Shown here: positions 38,307 through 50,492 of the stretch, piece by piece
Layout of the letters: the number at the start of each line of letters is the position of its first letter
Position numbering within the stretch: position 1 is the first letter of the stretch
From: Sympetrum striolatum
Taxonomy: Eukaryota > Arthropoda > Insecta > Odonata > Libellulidae
NCBI GenBank assembly: GCA_947579665.1
Contig: OX388345.1
Span: 30,657,849 to 30,721,848, forward strand
DNA: 64,000 bases
Reading direction: 5' to 3'
Made by a program: the position numbers and the translations under genes
The notes under the pieces: model-generated
The model's input: the letters and a program-made list of their open reading frames with translations, nothing else
Databases searched by the model: none
Told to the model about the DNA's origin: nothing

Positions 38307-38622
38307 CATGGGTTCCCAAAGTGGTCCATATGGAAACCCAGGGGTCCTTATAGATTAACAGGCGGTCCATGCCAGAGATAAACAAATATAGTGTTTCAAG
38401 ATGTTTTCAATTTTTGAGAAGGTTTTAGAGTTTTTATATGACAAAAATCCCTTTTTAAATAATAATAATAATAATCAATCAAATAATAATAATCAAATAA
38501 TGATAATCTAATCAAATGGAAACCAGATATTGCTTTTAAATAGAAAATTTCAATATAAGGCAGGCTAGGGGTTCATGAAAAATCGAAAGGGATCCACGGG
38601 AAGAGAGGTTTTGGAATCTATG
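38307..38622 (+). mobile_element. hAT-like non-autonomous element inside R1 copy C
   Basis: Imperfect terminal inverted repeats: CATGGGTTCCCAAAGTGG on the left and AGGTTTTGGAATCTATG on the right, of the CAGxGGTTCCCAAA type I know from hAT MITEs. Flanking octamers ATCAAACG and ATCTTACC agree at five of eight positions and both map to one ATCAAACC site in R1 copies, which supports an 8-base target duplication. An AAT-type microsatellite lies inside (38457-38510). No transposase is encoded. Confidence 0.7.
38457..38510 (+). repeat. AAT-type microsatellite
   Basis: Repeated AAT with CAATC interruptions, internal to the hAT-like element at 38307-38622. Confidence 0.85.
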
Positions 38623-39019
38623 ATCTTACCCATTGTCATAGATTACACAATAATAAAATCAAAGAGATAGTATGAGAAGAAATGAAAACATTTGCGGATG
38701 TAAGAAAATCAAGGATATTCTTAGAAATGAAATATATCGACTGCAGAAGAACACTGACGAGAAAGGAGTTGTGAAAACCTGCGCAAACCTACCGATAGTA
38801 ATAGTTAAAATATGAGAGGAGACATGGCAAAGTACATCAACGCACTATCAATTAGTAAATGCAAGTGATGCATCAATAAGTAAAGTCACGCCAACATTTA
38901 AATAAGTGGTATCCTTATACATAGCAAAATTTGACAAACAAGATAATAATTAAAAATGAAAAAATATTCGAAATTATACAAAACAATAATACCTACACAG
39001 ACATAAACGTACTACTACG

Positions 39020-39214
39020 TTCAAAAAGTTCCCAAACTTATTTTTTTGCACGAAAACGCCGAACAGGAGAAATGTGAAATTCTGGTGGCCTATCGGTAGA
39101 TAGGTAGGTGGTAGGTAGCTTAACACAATTATGTGGCTCTATCGACCACCAGAATTATACATTTCTCCTGCTCGGCGCTTTTGTGGGAAAAAATAAACTC
39201 GGAAAATTTTTGAA
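39020..39214. mobile_element. Foldback element (MITE-like), arms about 74 bases
   Basis: Arms 39020-39093 and 39141-39214 are inverted repeats. The best-matched part is CGCCGAACAGGAGAAATGT against CGCCGAGCAGGAGAAATGT, followed by ATTCTGGTGG in both. The 47-base centre has GGTA-type repeats (TAGATAGGTAGGTGGTAGG). No coding potential. Confidence 0.75.
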
Positions 39215-39249
39215 AGTATGATCGATACGTAAGAAAACGAGAAAAATTA

Positions 39250-39905
39250 AAAGTTTAAATTACCTAATCCATGAGACTTTTACTCCCACCAAGATTTATC
39301 CAAGCATAAAATGCACCAAAGAAAAACTCCTCAAGTTCTCAAGGCTTTCGGAGAATCCACGTAAAACAAAGTCAACTGCTAATTTTTTCGCATGTTTTTC
39401 TCCGTCCAAAATCACGGTCATGGGAACAAAAAGTAGCCGAAAATAGGTCGACGCTAGTCGTCGCTAGCAGTAGTATAGGAGCGCGTAATAAGAGAGAGCG
39501 CTGGCTTCGATTTAATCTATCAGCCATTCAAGTGCCCCACTAAAAGGTGTAATTCATTTCGAAAGTACCGACATGCGTACTCTTGACCCAATAGATGACG
39601 GATAATCGGCGGTAGATTTGCCGATAGCTTGATTTGCTGCCCCTTCAATCTTGTGCCGTGAATAGAGCCCCGGAGAGTGGTCCGCGATATTAAACACTCC
39701 ATATTCGAGGTGCTTCTGAAGATGATTCATCAAGATGGGCGTAATAGGAGATAGGACGGAGATTAAGGGAATGCAATTTTCCAAGGAAACGTTTCTCAAT
39801 CGATAAAGCGTGATAGAAGTATTGCGTAGGATCTTACAAATCTGTTCGGAAGAATTGTAAGAAGTCTTACCGACGACAGGTAAGCAAATTACTCGCAATT
39901 TAAAA
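39250..39905. other. Patch of more balanced composition
   Basis: CGACGCTAGTCGTCGCTAGC near 39450 is a local repeat of CGCTAG/CGTCGCTAG. A 114-codon minus frame (39554-39898) is unrecognised. Confidence 0.3.
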
Positions 39906-42270
39906 AAATAGAATTAAAGATAAATATAGAGAGAGGTATAAGTATACTATAAACTTGAGTGTTTTTAGATGACTTATAACACAAATAGTAAATTAATACC
40001 GAAAAAAGTAAACTTATTAATAAGTAACTAATTAGATTCGGCTTACGGGGTCTCGAATGTATATTTTTCTATTTTGTGATATTACTATTATTATTGTTAT
40101 TAAAAATCTATAGCGAATTAAATAATTTATGTTTTCGCCTCTTAAATTGAATATCTATTGCAATCGTAAAAAAATAAATTAATAATTTCCCTTGATTGAA
40201 TATTTATTTATATTGAGGAGTTTATTGAGACTATAGTTGCAATTGTAAGAAGATCACAGACATTAGTACTTCTATGATTACTGTAATACAGTATTTCCGA
40301 TAAGTTATGACGTTCAAGGTTAATGATATTACTAATACTTTAATATACATTTATAAAATTATTAATTAAAATTTATTACACATAATTCCAAATAGCTAAT
40401 CAACTAAACTAACAATATTCCAGTGAACGAATGTAGATAAGAACTAAATTCCTTTTCAATATTTTGAACCCGAGCAAACTGCAATGGAAGGAAAAAAGGC
40501 TACTGAACTGGAGGGGAACATTTGATATCTCATTCATTTCAGGTTTATCATTAAGTTTTCCTTAAAAAATATCTTGTGTCAGAAATTCGCTTTGAAAAAA
40601 ATTGCACGTCGCAGAAAGAAGATCAAGTTTCAAAGGATATATGCATTTTAAAATGCATGTAGCTTATGTGTAATTACAAATAGAAGAAAGAAATACTTGA
40701 GAAGAAATAACAGTTTAAATATTGGGTTACAAATGCTTCAAGATTAATGGAAAATAGATTTGACTTGATACTCTTGATGGACTTTTTACTTTCAGACTGT
40801 TTTAATCGGTAAATTTTACTCAAGTACCAGCAAAAAATTATCCACTCCAGGTCATTGCTTTCGCGTCGTATTTATTAGAAGATTTTGCCCGCGGATCAGC
40901 TCCTGGAAAATGGAACTTAATAGAGAGCAATAGATAAAAGAAGATTTCAGTTAATACGCAGTAGCTTAAAAGGTGCTCGGCTTTGTAATAATACCCTCAT
41001 TAAATGTGAAACCGTAGCTCAAAGTTTTGCTATTTTTTAAGACTTCAAATTTGCTCCATCATAAAACTGAATCTCGTTATTTCTTATTAATGCCGGTATA
41101 TTGCAAAGCAGCTGTGCTTAGTATGGCATAATTTAGTAAATTTTAATAGTTAATGTCTTTAATGAGTTATAAAATTGTATTTGATGATGGTTACGTCTTT
41201 GTGAATTGCAGTGGGGTAAAGACAGAGTAGAGAATAGAAAACGAAAATGAAATAAAATTACAACTCTGCTTTATTCAAGTAATAGCGTTAATGAGTTTTG
41301 CATGGAATGTAATGAAATATTTTCCCGCATTTACTTTGTGTATGCACACGCCAAAAACAGTACCGATGCTGTCACTTTATATAATTAAATGCACAGATTC
41401 TCATCTCATACATTCGGGATTCAACATTTTATTAGTAGAGGATGTATACTTACAAATAAAACGGCCAAATCACTACTTCATATGAACTAAAATCTGATTT
41501 TTAAAATTATTAGGAAACCATGCTATATGAAAAAAGAAGTAATTTAAAATTTTAGTACCAAAGCAACAACAAAACTCTACAGGAAAACCAAGAAAAACGA
41601 AATTGAGTAGACAAACGAACGTGTTGGTTTGAGATAACAGGAGATCGAAAAAGTGTCAGTTCCTGCAAACATCTTATCTATTTATTCTTAGAACCTCAAG
41701 CTATCTTATCTAGAATTCGTAAGAATTAGATTCGCGTGCAGCAGTTCTTTTGAAGATGATCTTGCTATTGAATTCTTTATTATGAATGCTGTCAAACTTC
41801 GATACTCACCCAATCCCAAGTTCTTACAATGTCTCAAATTTTACTTCACTGACATCAATTGGATTTTTTCTGTTAGTTTTCATTGACATCGTACTTGTCA
41901 TACAAACAAATGCGACTCTTTTATTAAATTTAAATAAAAATTGAGAATTTTTCTCCTTGAAACATATTTACTCACCTCGTCAGATGAATATGATATTCAA
42001 TTTTTTGTATAAGGAAATTTGTAACTCATACATTCACGAATGCTACAATAGATATTCGACATTAATAATTCTTACGTCATGAAATTCTTCTGTTTAGCTA
42101 TACCTATCTAAGTACCAATGTCGGATGAGCTCAAACGATAATTATATTACTAAGTCCCAGTTATGAACATTAATTAATTTTATCGTAGTATTCTTCTTTC
42201 TTTTGTTGCTTAACGTTTTCTGTTTAACTTTCCGACACAGCTACTCTTAGTAAATCTAAATAATAGGATT
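39905..42270. other. AT-rich sequence without recognised features
   Basis: Nothing recognised. Confidence 0.5.
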
Positions 42271-42275
42271 ATTAA

Positions 42276-42470
42276 CCTTGGTTCTTTGTAATAACATACT
42301 CATACTAATTTATTTCTGAAAACAATACCTTCAAGTTAACAATTGCAAAAAAGCCCAACATTTAAATTACAGGAGGTCACACCTTGCTTCTTTGTTGTAA
42401 CACACACATATACTAATTCATTTCTGCAAACAAAACCCGCAAGTTAACAATTTCAACAATGCCCACGCAT
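42276..42470 (+). repeat. Two-unit tandem duplication, period 106 bases
   Basis: CCTTG(G/C)TTCTTTGT begins units at 42276 and 42382. Both continue with ACTAATT(T/C)ATTTCTG(A/C)AAACAA, AAGTTAACAATT and GCCCA(A/C). Unit identity is visibly high, about nine in ten bases over 85 bases by eye. Confidence 0.8.
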
Positions 42471-42479
42471 TAATCTCTC

Positions 42480-43150
42480 TCCCACTTAAGATAAAATATC
42501 ATTTCGCAGAGTGTACCCCGGGAGAATTATTCAAACCATTACGGGTTGTCGACCGCTTTTGTCTCAATGGCGGTCGCGTTAGCACCTCCGATATTTCTGG
42601 CAACTAAGTGATGATTAACCATCGGTTAGGAAGCACACGGATGATTTCCAGAAACTCCGCGAGAGGGGTGAGTGAGCGCACCTGCATCTCTTACGTATCC
42701 ATTCCCGCTAACGCCTCCCGAGGTGACAGTGGCCCGATGATAGATGTCCCCGTCGAAGAAGACAGCGAAGGGAATATGAAAGGAACTCCCTATCCGTTTT
42801 GTATCTGCAGACAGCCATTGCGAATCGCTCGACAGCCTCATTCACCCTTTTGAATTCGTGTTACGTCTTGGAAGACGCCGCGGAATGTACGGGCTGAAAA
42901 GAGTGAAGGTCCACATGACGCAGTATGCAATTTCCCGGAAGATAACCTTTCTTCCGTGCAGCAGGATTTTTTCATTTCGCTTCGGTGCATTGGAAAATGT
43001 TTGCCCGTAACTTTATGTCACTCTAAATGTCATTCCCTCGGCATTATATTTTTGTGAAAGAGATTCTCATAATCGTATATTTCACGACGCATTTCGGTCT
43101 GGTGAAACTCAATTCTTCAGTAAGATCTACTTTTTCAATGACGATGGTAA
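42480..43150. other. Balanced-composition island
   Basis: CpG-bearing sequence with frames on both strands of 71-81 codons, none recognised. It is bounded by a tandem duplication and the tRNA-like palindrome. Possible regulatory DNA. Confidence 0.3.
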
Positions 43151-43191
43151 GAAGTTTAACTCAGTGCGAGGAAACATGCGCCTTGAGAAAA

Positions 43192-43382
43192 AGCTAAACA
43201 GAAGTGAAAAATAGCGAGATGTTCGAGATTTGAACCCGGGTCTCCTACTCCCCGGGTGGGTATTCTAACCATTAAACTACCATGCCACACCAATGTAGTT
43301 TAGTGGTTAGAATACCTGCCCGAGTAGTGTGAGTCCTGGGCTCGAATCCCAATCATGTCCCTTTATTTCACTTCTGTTTAGC
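43192..43382. mobile_element. Palindrome of two tRNA-like modules, head to head
   Basis: Two arms of about 89 bases (43192-43280 and 43294-43382) are inverted repeats around a 13-base centre. Each arm read outward starts GTAGTTTA(G/A)TGGTTAGAATACC, which fits an A box, and has a B box 40 bases on (GGGTTCAAATCTC in one arm, GGCTCGAATCCC in the other). Each ends CACTTCTGTTTAGC. The arms differ by several substitutions, so they have evolved since pairing or came from different copies. The outer motif recurs at the tRNA-like element near 18.53 kb. Confidence 0.75.
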
Positions 43383-43464
43383 ATTAAATCCATATTTCTA
43401 CTACTACGACACAATTAGTTTAAGGTAAAAGAAATACCGAAAAAGTAGAGATTACGCAGTAAAA

Positions 43465-43741
43465 ATTGAGAAGGTTTTGAAGAGGATAAATAAAAATAGG
43501 TCAATCAAGGACATAATCACGAAGAGAAAAGGAATTGGCTAAGACATGAGTTAAGTAGGAATGGAATAATAGCATCAGTGATAGAAGGATTTGTGACTGG
43601 AAGCAAGTTGAATGGAAGGAGAAGAAAAAAGATGACAGATGACCTGAAAGGAAAAGATGGATATGGGGGAATTAAGAGATTGGCTGAGGACAGGGAAGGA
43701 TGGAGGAGAACATAATTAAAGGACCAGCCCATGGGTAATAC
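43465..43741 (+). mobile_element. LINE ORF2 C-terminal fragment
   Basis: One frame gives VLKRINKNRSIKDIITKRKG; a shift then gives RNWLRHELSRNGIIASVIEG, followed by RRRKKMTDDLKG and IKRLAEDREGWRRT before a stop. This is the family's C-terminal pattern RNWxGHxLRxxGLLxxxIEG, then GRRRxxxxDDL, then AxDRExWR. Only about 90 residues remain and there is a frameshift. It lies directly after the palindromic tRNA-like module at 43.19-43.38 kb, so the two may have arrived separately. Confidence 0.82.
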
Positions 43742-43744
43742 TTA

Positions 43745-45100
43745 GGTCATGTACAAATAATCATTAGTGAAAATATATTTGGTAGATATTGTTACTTAAA
43801 CTTGTTGTATTCAAGGAGGACCTATAATTACAAGAGCAACATTACAAGAGCTTTATTTATTGTCATACAATTCCATAATGACTCTTAATAACGAATATCT
43901 TCTAGTTCAACTCGGATAAGCTTCAAAGAATTTTCATTCACACATACTTCACATCATTCCTATGTTTACAAAAATAAAGTCAAGGAAATTTAAAGATAAG
44001 AGAATCAATCTTTTGTTGATTAAATACGTTTTCCTTTGTCTATCTTCGGAATGTAATTTATCTTTAACCTATCTTAGGATGATATCAAAAGGAGCAGCTA
44101 CTATGAACAAACATATAAGCAAATGCCCCATTTCACAAATATAATTGCTTAAAAAAAGTAAAAATTGGTGGAAATTGACATCCAATCGTAAACAGAGATA
44201 ATGAGGATCACAGTTATAAAAATTTTTTGGTACAATTTTTGCTAGAGCCTTCATAGTTAAGGAAACAAGCTAGACTAGGGACGGCATATTGTGATTGAGA
44301 ACGTAGCAATTATCCGCGTAATTTGAGCGTAAATTAATCGATATCCAGCATGATTTTCATTTCCCAAACTAATATACGCCTTGCTGGATTAATTGATATG
44401 TGCGGTTGCGGTGCTAAATCATCATCGAGTTTAAACTGCACACAATAACTTCAAAATGAGTAAAGAGGGATTTTCGTTCTTTTGCATGGCCTGTTAGTTG
44501 AGATGCATCCAAACAATTGTGTTGTTCCGAGAATTCGATTAACGTCCTTCGTGGCTTGTTATAGTCTCTTTAGAGCAATTTTGACAAGGATCACTAATTA
44601 TTCATTACGCTGTCATTCCTACGTACATGATGACTCGAAAACGCAAAGAAAGAGATATTGGAAATGAAGCGTAATTGCATAAATAGTATCTGTGCCTTTT
44701 GCGGTAGAATATGAAGTATACATATATTTTAAAATCCCGAAAGAATTTTACTCATCGCGAATACCACTGATCATTTAAAAATAAACTGAAACGGGCTCTC
44801 CCGAACACTTCAATGATTTAGAGCACACTTGTAAAGTAAGTTATTACATTCAAAGATTTGATTGCATTAGATAAATGTTTTTAATTAAGATAAATAAAGA
44901 TTTTTACGTGACTCGCGTATTCAAGCTGAGATTTTTATGGCTATTGAATTCTGTATAACTGAACAGAATCTCTCTCGTACAATCTCCTATCATCAGCTTT
45001 TTGTTGATACTTATAGCGACCAATATAGCAAGCTGCGTATATCCCAGGATAAGAATTCCTCTTCATAGATGGGCAACAGCTGTTCTCAAGCGGTGTACTC
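43745..45100. other. AT-rich sequence without recognised features
   Basis: Nothing recognised. Confidence 0.5.
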
Positions 45101-45104
45101 TCAA

Positions 45105-45250
45105 GTCTCGCCGGCATCGGTGATGTAAGGGTTACCGTACAAGCCTTGCAACATCGAGGTCCCGAGTCGAATCCTGGACAGTGCAAGGTTGTATGTGTTG
45201 TGTCCGGTTGCGTTGTGTTGTGTTGTGTAATTCTAGGTTTTATACGAGAA
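45105..45250 (+). mobile_element. tRNA-derived SINE ending in GTTGT repeats
   Basis: A tRNA-like head, with TGATGTAAGGGTT as a possible A box and GAGTCGAATCCTGG as a B box at about 45162-45178, is followed by a GTGTTGTGTCCGGTTG segment and repeated GTTGT units (about 45193-45228). The head does not fold into a full cloverleaf by eye. The A box is weak, so confidence rests on the B box and the simple tail. Confidence 0.5.
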
Positions 45251-45259
45251 CTGATCTTA

Positions 45260-48200
45260 TAAGGCTAAAAAGTTTGCCCGAAATAAATTCAATATTAGAT
45301 TCGATCCTCTTACAAGCCCACTGCACATCTGAGCTTTAGCTAGGGGAGCATTGTTATATTTTGACATTGTTATTCTTGGCGAATACATTGGTTGCCGATG
45401 AAGAAAAGTAAACATGATGTATCACAATGAGAGAAAAATAAAATTATGATCCGAAAGATAAAAAGTAGAACAGAAATTATTAAGTCACTCCAAATAGCTT
45501 TTAGAATTCTAATTGTGTCATTACACAGGATATGAAACTAATTAGAGCGTAATCTTCTCATGTTCTGTGTCTTCTAAAGTGTATTCTGCCTTAGGCATTG
45601 TAGAATATTTGTCACTACAGCGTTAGTCACTCTGCTTTCATCATAGGCAGGAATCATTTCCTACTTATTTTCAAATTATTAGGATTTCGCTCATGGGGTT
45701 GATACTGTCATATGATCGCAATAAAATATTCTCTTTATCCTCAGAGCTGAATTAAATTATCAAGGATGTCAATATATTTGCCTGCCACGGATTTTAAAGT
45801 GACTCAACTAACCCGGAAACATCGATGAGAAAGAGAGAAAGAAGGAACTGGGTTGGGTTGTCGGCAGATAAAATTACTAGTATTCGATTCAATACACAGG
45901 AAACTGTGCGCTAAATTCACATTATTTTTTTATAAATCGATTATTCTCCGTTCTCTATCATATGAAAGGTGATTCCACGATAGAAAAATAGGAAAAAACT
46001 AACCAATGGTTCTGAGCATTCAATCTGATTCCATTTAGAACAGACAATCTATATTTTAATACATCAATATTTGTAAGGAAAGTAAATCTTCAATCACAGG
46101 AGTGAGCCCCATCCTTAGGTTGGACGAACTTCTCTGCTGATAAGAAATATTCCCTATTTAGGAGACCCGCTCAAGCGTCTGCACAGGTATTTTTGGGGTT
46201 GCCGCCTCTCAGAGAGACCAAAATTGGAGATATTTACGATGAAATAATTCCAGAATTTGAGACTATGATTTAAATGGGATTGATAAGATTAAATTCATCC
46301 AAGCTTCATTGAATTCACCTAAAATAACTAGATAATCGTTGCATTTAAATAAGTTAAAAATTATATAAACTCAGTCTGAAAAGTATTCAGCCCGAAGATC
46401 GGTTGGTACCTCATCCCTTCAACTATAAACTACTAAGAGAAGAAGAAGGGAATGAGGCTTACTAGAAATGATTAGGAGTGAGGTAGTTAGCCCTTGCTAT
46501 CCTCACCGAGCCCGAATTCTATAAGCGGAATTCGCCCACGTAAGTGAAACACAATAATTCCACGAGTAACACTTGTATTGGCATTCAGAGGAAGAGATAT
46601 TAATTATTACCATTATTCTTCACAATTCGTACCTCGATAGGTTTGGCAGCATTAAAGTCATGAACAAAACTTTCACAAAAAAAGATGTAAAATACCGTTT
46701 TCTCTATCCTGAACCAAAAGAAAAATGAAAAAAATGAATATTCAATTCAACGAAATATGCCAGTATAAACAAAAAACCCAGTAAAACGGTATAGAATGAA
46801 AATGAAGAGAACCTCTTAGTTGATGAAAGAGGGGGTAGGAAAGTTATGACACTGTGTCACGAATATCGGAGAACTCTAAACTTTTTTAAGAGGACCACTA
46901 GCGGAACTATTTTTGACGTTATTTTACATGATATTATTTGGCTAATAGGGAATGAATATTTTTACATAGTTCTTCTCATGCATTTATGAAAGGATACCTT
47001 TGCTGAGTGATTTTCTACTAAAGTTAAAAGGGAAAATATTGTGACAAAGACAAAACCTGGGGACCGAGATGTACCACAAAAACTTGAGAGATGGTAACCC
47101 TAACCCTTCAGTGAGCGCCCACACCAGTCATCTAAAGATGAAAATACTCTGAAATTAATGTGAGAGGCAGGGACGGCGTTATGCTTGTGCATGTGCGTAA
47201 ACAGATGCTGGCATGTTCATCGGATGTAAGCTGTTATTTTTAGGGATCTCTCGCTTTTTTCAAATCCCTCCGAATGAGAGTTGGCACGATTCCGAAGGAC
47301 CTATCACGAATATCAGGTGATTGTCCCAAGTCTAAGAGGTGAAAATACATATTTTTAACTGAAGCTTTTTTCTGTCCCCAAGGCGGAGTCATGAAGTCTC
47401 AACGGAATCTCAAGGTTTGCACGTTCCCTGAGATACTTTGGCAAACTTCTCTTTACTAACATGCTAAAATTTGGTTCCCTAATTCTAAAATTGATCTTTC
47501 ATGGAAGCGATGGGTCAGTATTATATTAAGAAATTGATGAGTTGCATATGCATTTTAGTACATAATCTAAACCTAACGAGGAAAATAAATTAATTCAATT
47601 TTTCAATTAAAATAGATCTTATTTCCTGCAGGGAAAGGATTAATTACTGTTTTATTTCTCCTTTTTTGGAATACCATAAAATTACTCTTTATTCCATTCA
47701 AGTTATTCACTTCCCCTTATGATGAGTACTACTATGTAAAAGTTTGCAAAGTTTAGCAGTTATGCCAATAATTAAAATGGTTATTGAAAAGAGCTATATT
47801 GAATTTTATTTAGGACAATCAAGGCAAACAAAACTCATGATAAGAGTGAAATAAAAATTTTTAGGGCCTCCGAGCGTCCCTAATACATGAGGTATAAGGC
47901 CACCATGTTGACAGCTTCTTCCATTCTGGGCCTTTGACATTTAATAATGTTAATGCATATTTGTTAGTAATAAATTTAAAATCATTTAGTAATGCATTAT
48001 TACTTATTAAATTACTAATTTCAACTGAACTATGAAAATTAGCTCACCGAAAATATTAGATTTTTGTCCAATGAGAGGAATAGGAAATCTCAAATATTTA
48101 ACTTTGAAACAAAACTTGACGAGTTGAATAAAAGTTTTCAGAGATTCATAATACTCGAGTTTTTTATATAGTAAGAAACTACAGAGAAATTTGAAAAGAG

Positions 48201-48500
48201 AATATTCACCATTGTATCCTCATATATTCTTAAATTGCTCTACTTAATGATATTCTTTCTTTGATTCAATTTAAATTTCGTGTAAGCTTCTAATTGATAT
48301 TGTAAGCAAAAATGTAATCAGATTATCATTAAAATCTATTGGCAATGAGGAAAGGTATTTTTATGTAGTCACTAGCTGTGTTAAACCAGAAGACAAAATC
48401 AGAAACTCAAATTCAAAAACATAGAAAACATGTCAAATTACTTCAACACTCAAGTGAATGTCTCGCATCCTAGTGTAATGAGCATTTGTCATAGTCTCCT
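45260..48500. other. AT-rich sequence without clear features
   Basis: No terminal repeats, domains or arrays were recognised. 46080-46560 and 47080-47450 are somewhat richer in G+C and may be old repeats. Confidence 0.4.
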
Positions 48501-48511
48501 CGTCAATTCCC

Positions 48512-50110
48512 GTTGATATCGGCCTATAGATTGCCAATCATATGCCTTTTATCGCGTCTTATCGTGTCACACGACCCTTTGACCTGATGGTAACATATTA
48601 TCTATAGATTAAATTAACGTAATCTTTACAAACATACATCTCAATGCACTACAGAGTTATCCCTTATTGTTATACATAAAGAGTTATCGTGATATTTTTG
48701 GCAATTACTTGTATACAAGTTACATTTCTCTGATGAGGTAAATGTTTTCAAGCAGAAAAACGGATATTTTTCAACCATCTCCCATAATTATTACTCTTTC
48801 CGTATTCACTACGTTATCTTAAGCATAAAATATGGGGAAAAAGAAGTACTTCAGCGAAAATACCGCTCTTTACGTAATTTCTGCTTGATATTAGCGAGTA
48901 GATTGTCAATCATACTTCTTTGATTACGTCACATGATCCCTGATTGCTGTCGACCTATAGTCCGGTGGCCGCAGATTATTTATCGAGTAAATTAACGTCA
49001 TCATTGATAGCATATGTTCTAATACATATTAATTAAATAATCGTGAGTTCTTGGAAATCTCTCCCATACAAGTTGCATATCTCGAAAGAGGAAAAATATG
49101 TTTCAAATATAAAAATGGATTTCAGTCAACCATCTCCCAAAAAATTACTCTTCCTGTTGTTACTTTATTATTTCAGGCATAAAAAACGACAAAGTGGACG
49201 TAATTTCCCGTTGATATCAGCGAACAAATTGCCAATCATACCCCTTTAATCGCGTCACCTGACCCATGACCTGATAGTGACATACTATTTTCAAAGTAAA
49301 TTAACCTCGTAATTAAAAAAAAGCATTCTAGTAATTACTAATTCAGTCATCATACATTTCTCTAAAGAAGCTTTAACCCTTCCTTGACGGTGGGAGTACT
49401 GGAGGTACCCAAAATAGCTAAATTCAATAGAAAATTTTTATTTTTAACCACATATATTTCTTATTCCATGAATTCGTGCATCAATGTTTCTTTTATACTC
49501 GTATTATGAAATTGAATGATATTTGTTTCACAGACTCATTTCCTAAATATCTTTAGTTTTTGAATGGGGTACCAAAGTATCCCGCACAGCCACTTTTGCT
49601 TGGATTGCTATACACAATGTCATGTCATGTGATTGTGACATTTCAGTCACCCTTTCTTACAGATTTTTCAATTGATTCATTATTTATTGCATTAACAGTA
49701 ATTATATCACAATATCATCCCAAATCTCATGTACAGGGATGTTTTTGGGTATGCCTGGGTTGACACCATATAATAGCCAAAACTCTAATGCTACCTCCGA
49801 AAATATAAAACATAATCTCAACAAAATAATCAATACTGTATTTATAAACATAATTAAAGATTAAGTAAAAAAAAAACAAAAAACAACGTAATATTCGCGA
49901 AAAAAACGTTGGGGTACCCGAGTACCCCGCACCGCTGTTTTTGGAAATTTTCAGGGCAGTCATGGGAGGGTTATAGAAGAAAAATGGATTTCAGTCAAGC
50001 ATATTCTATAATTATAACTCTTTCCGTATCCACTACGTTATCTCGTGCATAAAAAACGGGAAAATTGCAGAACTTTGACTGAAATCCCGCTCTTTACGGT
50101 ACCTCTAGCA
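48512..50110 (+). repeat. Three-unit diverged tandem array (316-382 bases), third unit split by the piggyBac-like element
   Basis: Units start near 48512, 48894 and 49210, each with (G/C)TTGATAT then GCC/GTCAATCATA, then CGTCAC/CACGACC. Each continues through GTAAATTAACGT-like, ACAAGTT(A/G)CAT, GGAT(A/T)TTTCA, CAACCATCTCCCA, TTACTCTT(T/C)C, ATTTATTTCAGGCATAAA and CGCTCTTTACGTAATTT blocks. The third unit resumes at 49975 with AAAAATGGATTTCAGTCAAGC and ends near 50110. Confidence 0.75.
49377..49970 (+). mobile_element. piggyBac-like non-autonomous element inside a tandem array
   Basis: The 594-base element begins CCCTTCCTTGACGGTGGGAG after TTAA (49373-49376) and ends TGACTGCCC(rc)/GTCATGGGAGGG before TTAT (49971-49974). 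Inner palindromic blocks lie near both ends and inside: GGTACC with GTACTGG at 49397-49420, GGGGTACCAAAGTATCCCGC near 49566, and GGGGTACCCGAGTACCCCGC near 49911. The flanking tandem units join when the element is removed. There is no transposase frame. Confidence 0.75.
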
Positions 50111-50490
50111 TTTATCGTTCGAGTAACGATTCCCCGGACCTTTCAAGACAGTCACCGCCTACACGTTTTACACCGGGACCACGCAGTCCACTTATATGGA
50201 CAGAGAGCGCTCTCGCCGCAAAACGATTACGCGGGCGGCAAATTTGAAGTTTTAAGTGCATCGGGTTTAGGAGAATTGCAGGTTGAGGAGGGATTCGAAG
50301 GACGGGGAAGATAGGGGATAAAAGGAAGGGGATGAAGAGGCAATTGGGCGTCTGAAGGAGGTGATGTTAAGGGAGGCAATGGGGCGGAAGTGCGGGAAGG
50401 AAGGAGAGGAAGCGTTTTATGGCTCCCGGAGCAGCGCCGCCCGAATCAATAGGCACTGTCCGGACAATATCATTCACTCCGTGACCGGGA
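50110..50490. other. Balanced-composition island
   Basis: Contains GCGGGCGGCAAATTTG and a purine-rich stretch GGAGGGATTCGAAGGACGGG. Frames are short and unrecognised. Confidence 0.3.
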
Positions 50491-50492
50491 AT

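Larger units (their letters stand above)
38230..38990 (+). repeat. Dispersed repeat family R1, copy C, interrupted by a hAT-like element
   Basis: The left part ends TCTTCCATCAAACG at 38306. After the 316-base insert, the right part resumes ATCTTACCCATTGTCATAG and continues with AAAATCAAAGAGATAGTATG, CCTGCGCAAACCTACCGATA and ATATGAGAGGAGACATGG. Copy B reads TCTTCCATCAAACCCATCGT across the same point without interruption. Confidence 0.65.

Noticed and set aside
43192..43382. Functional tRNA genes
   Set aside because: A and B boxes are present, but acceptor stems do not pair and the modules sit in a palindromic repeat.
48512..50110. CRISPR-like array
   Set aside because: Units are hundreds of bases long and diverged, with no short identical repeats or spacers; the DNA is eukaryotic.
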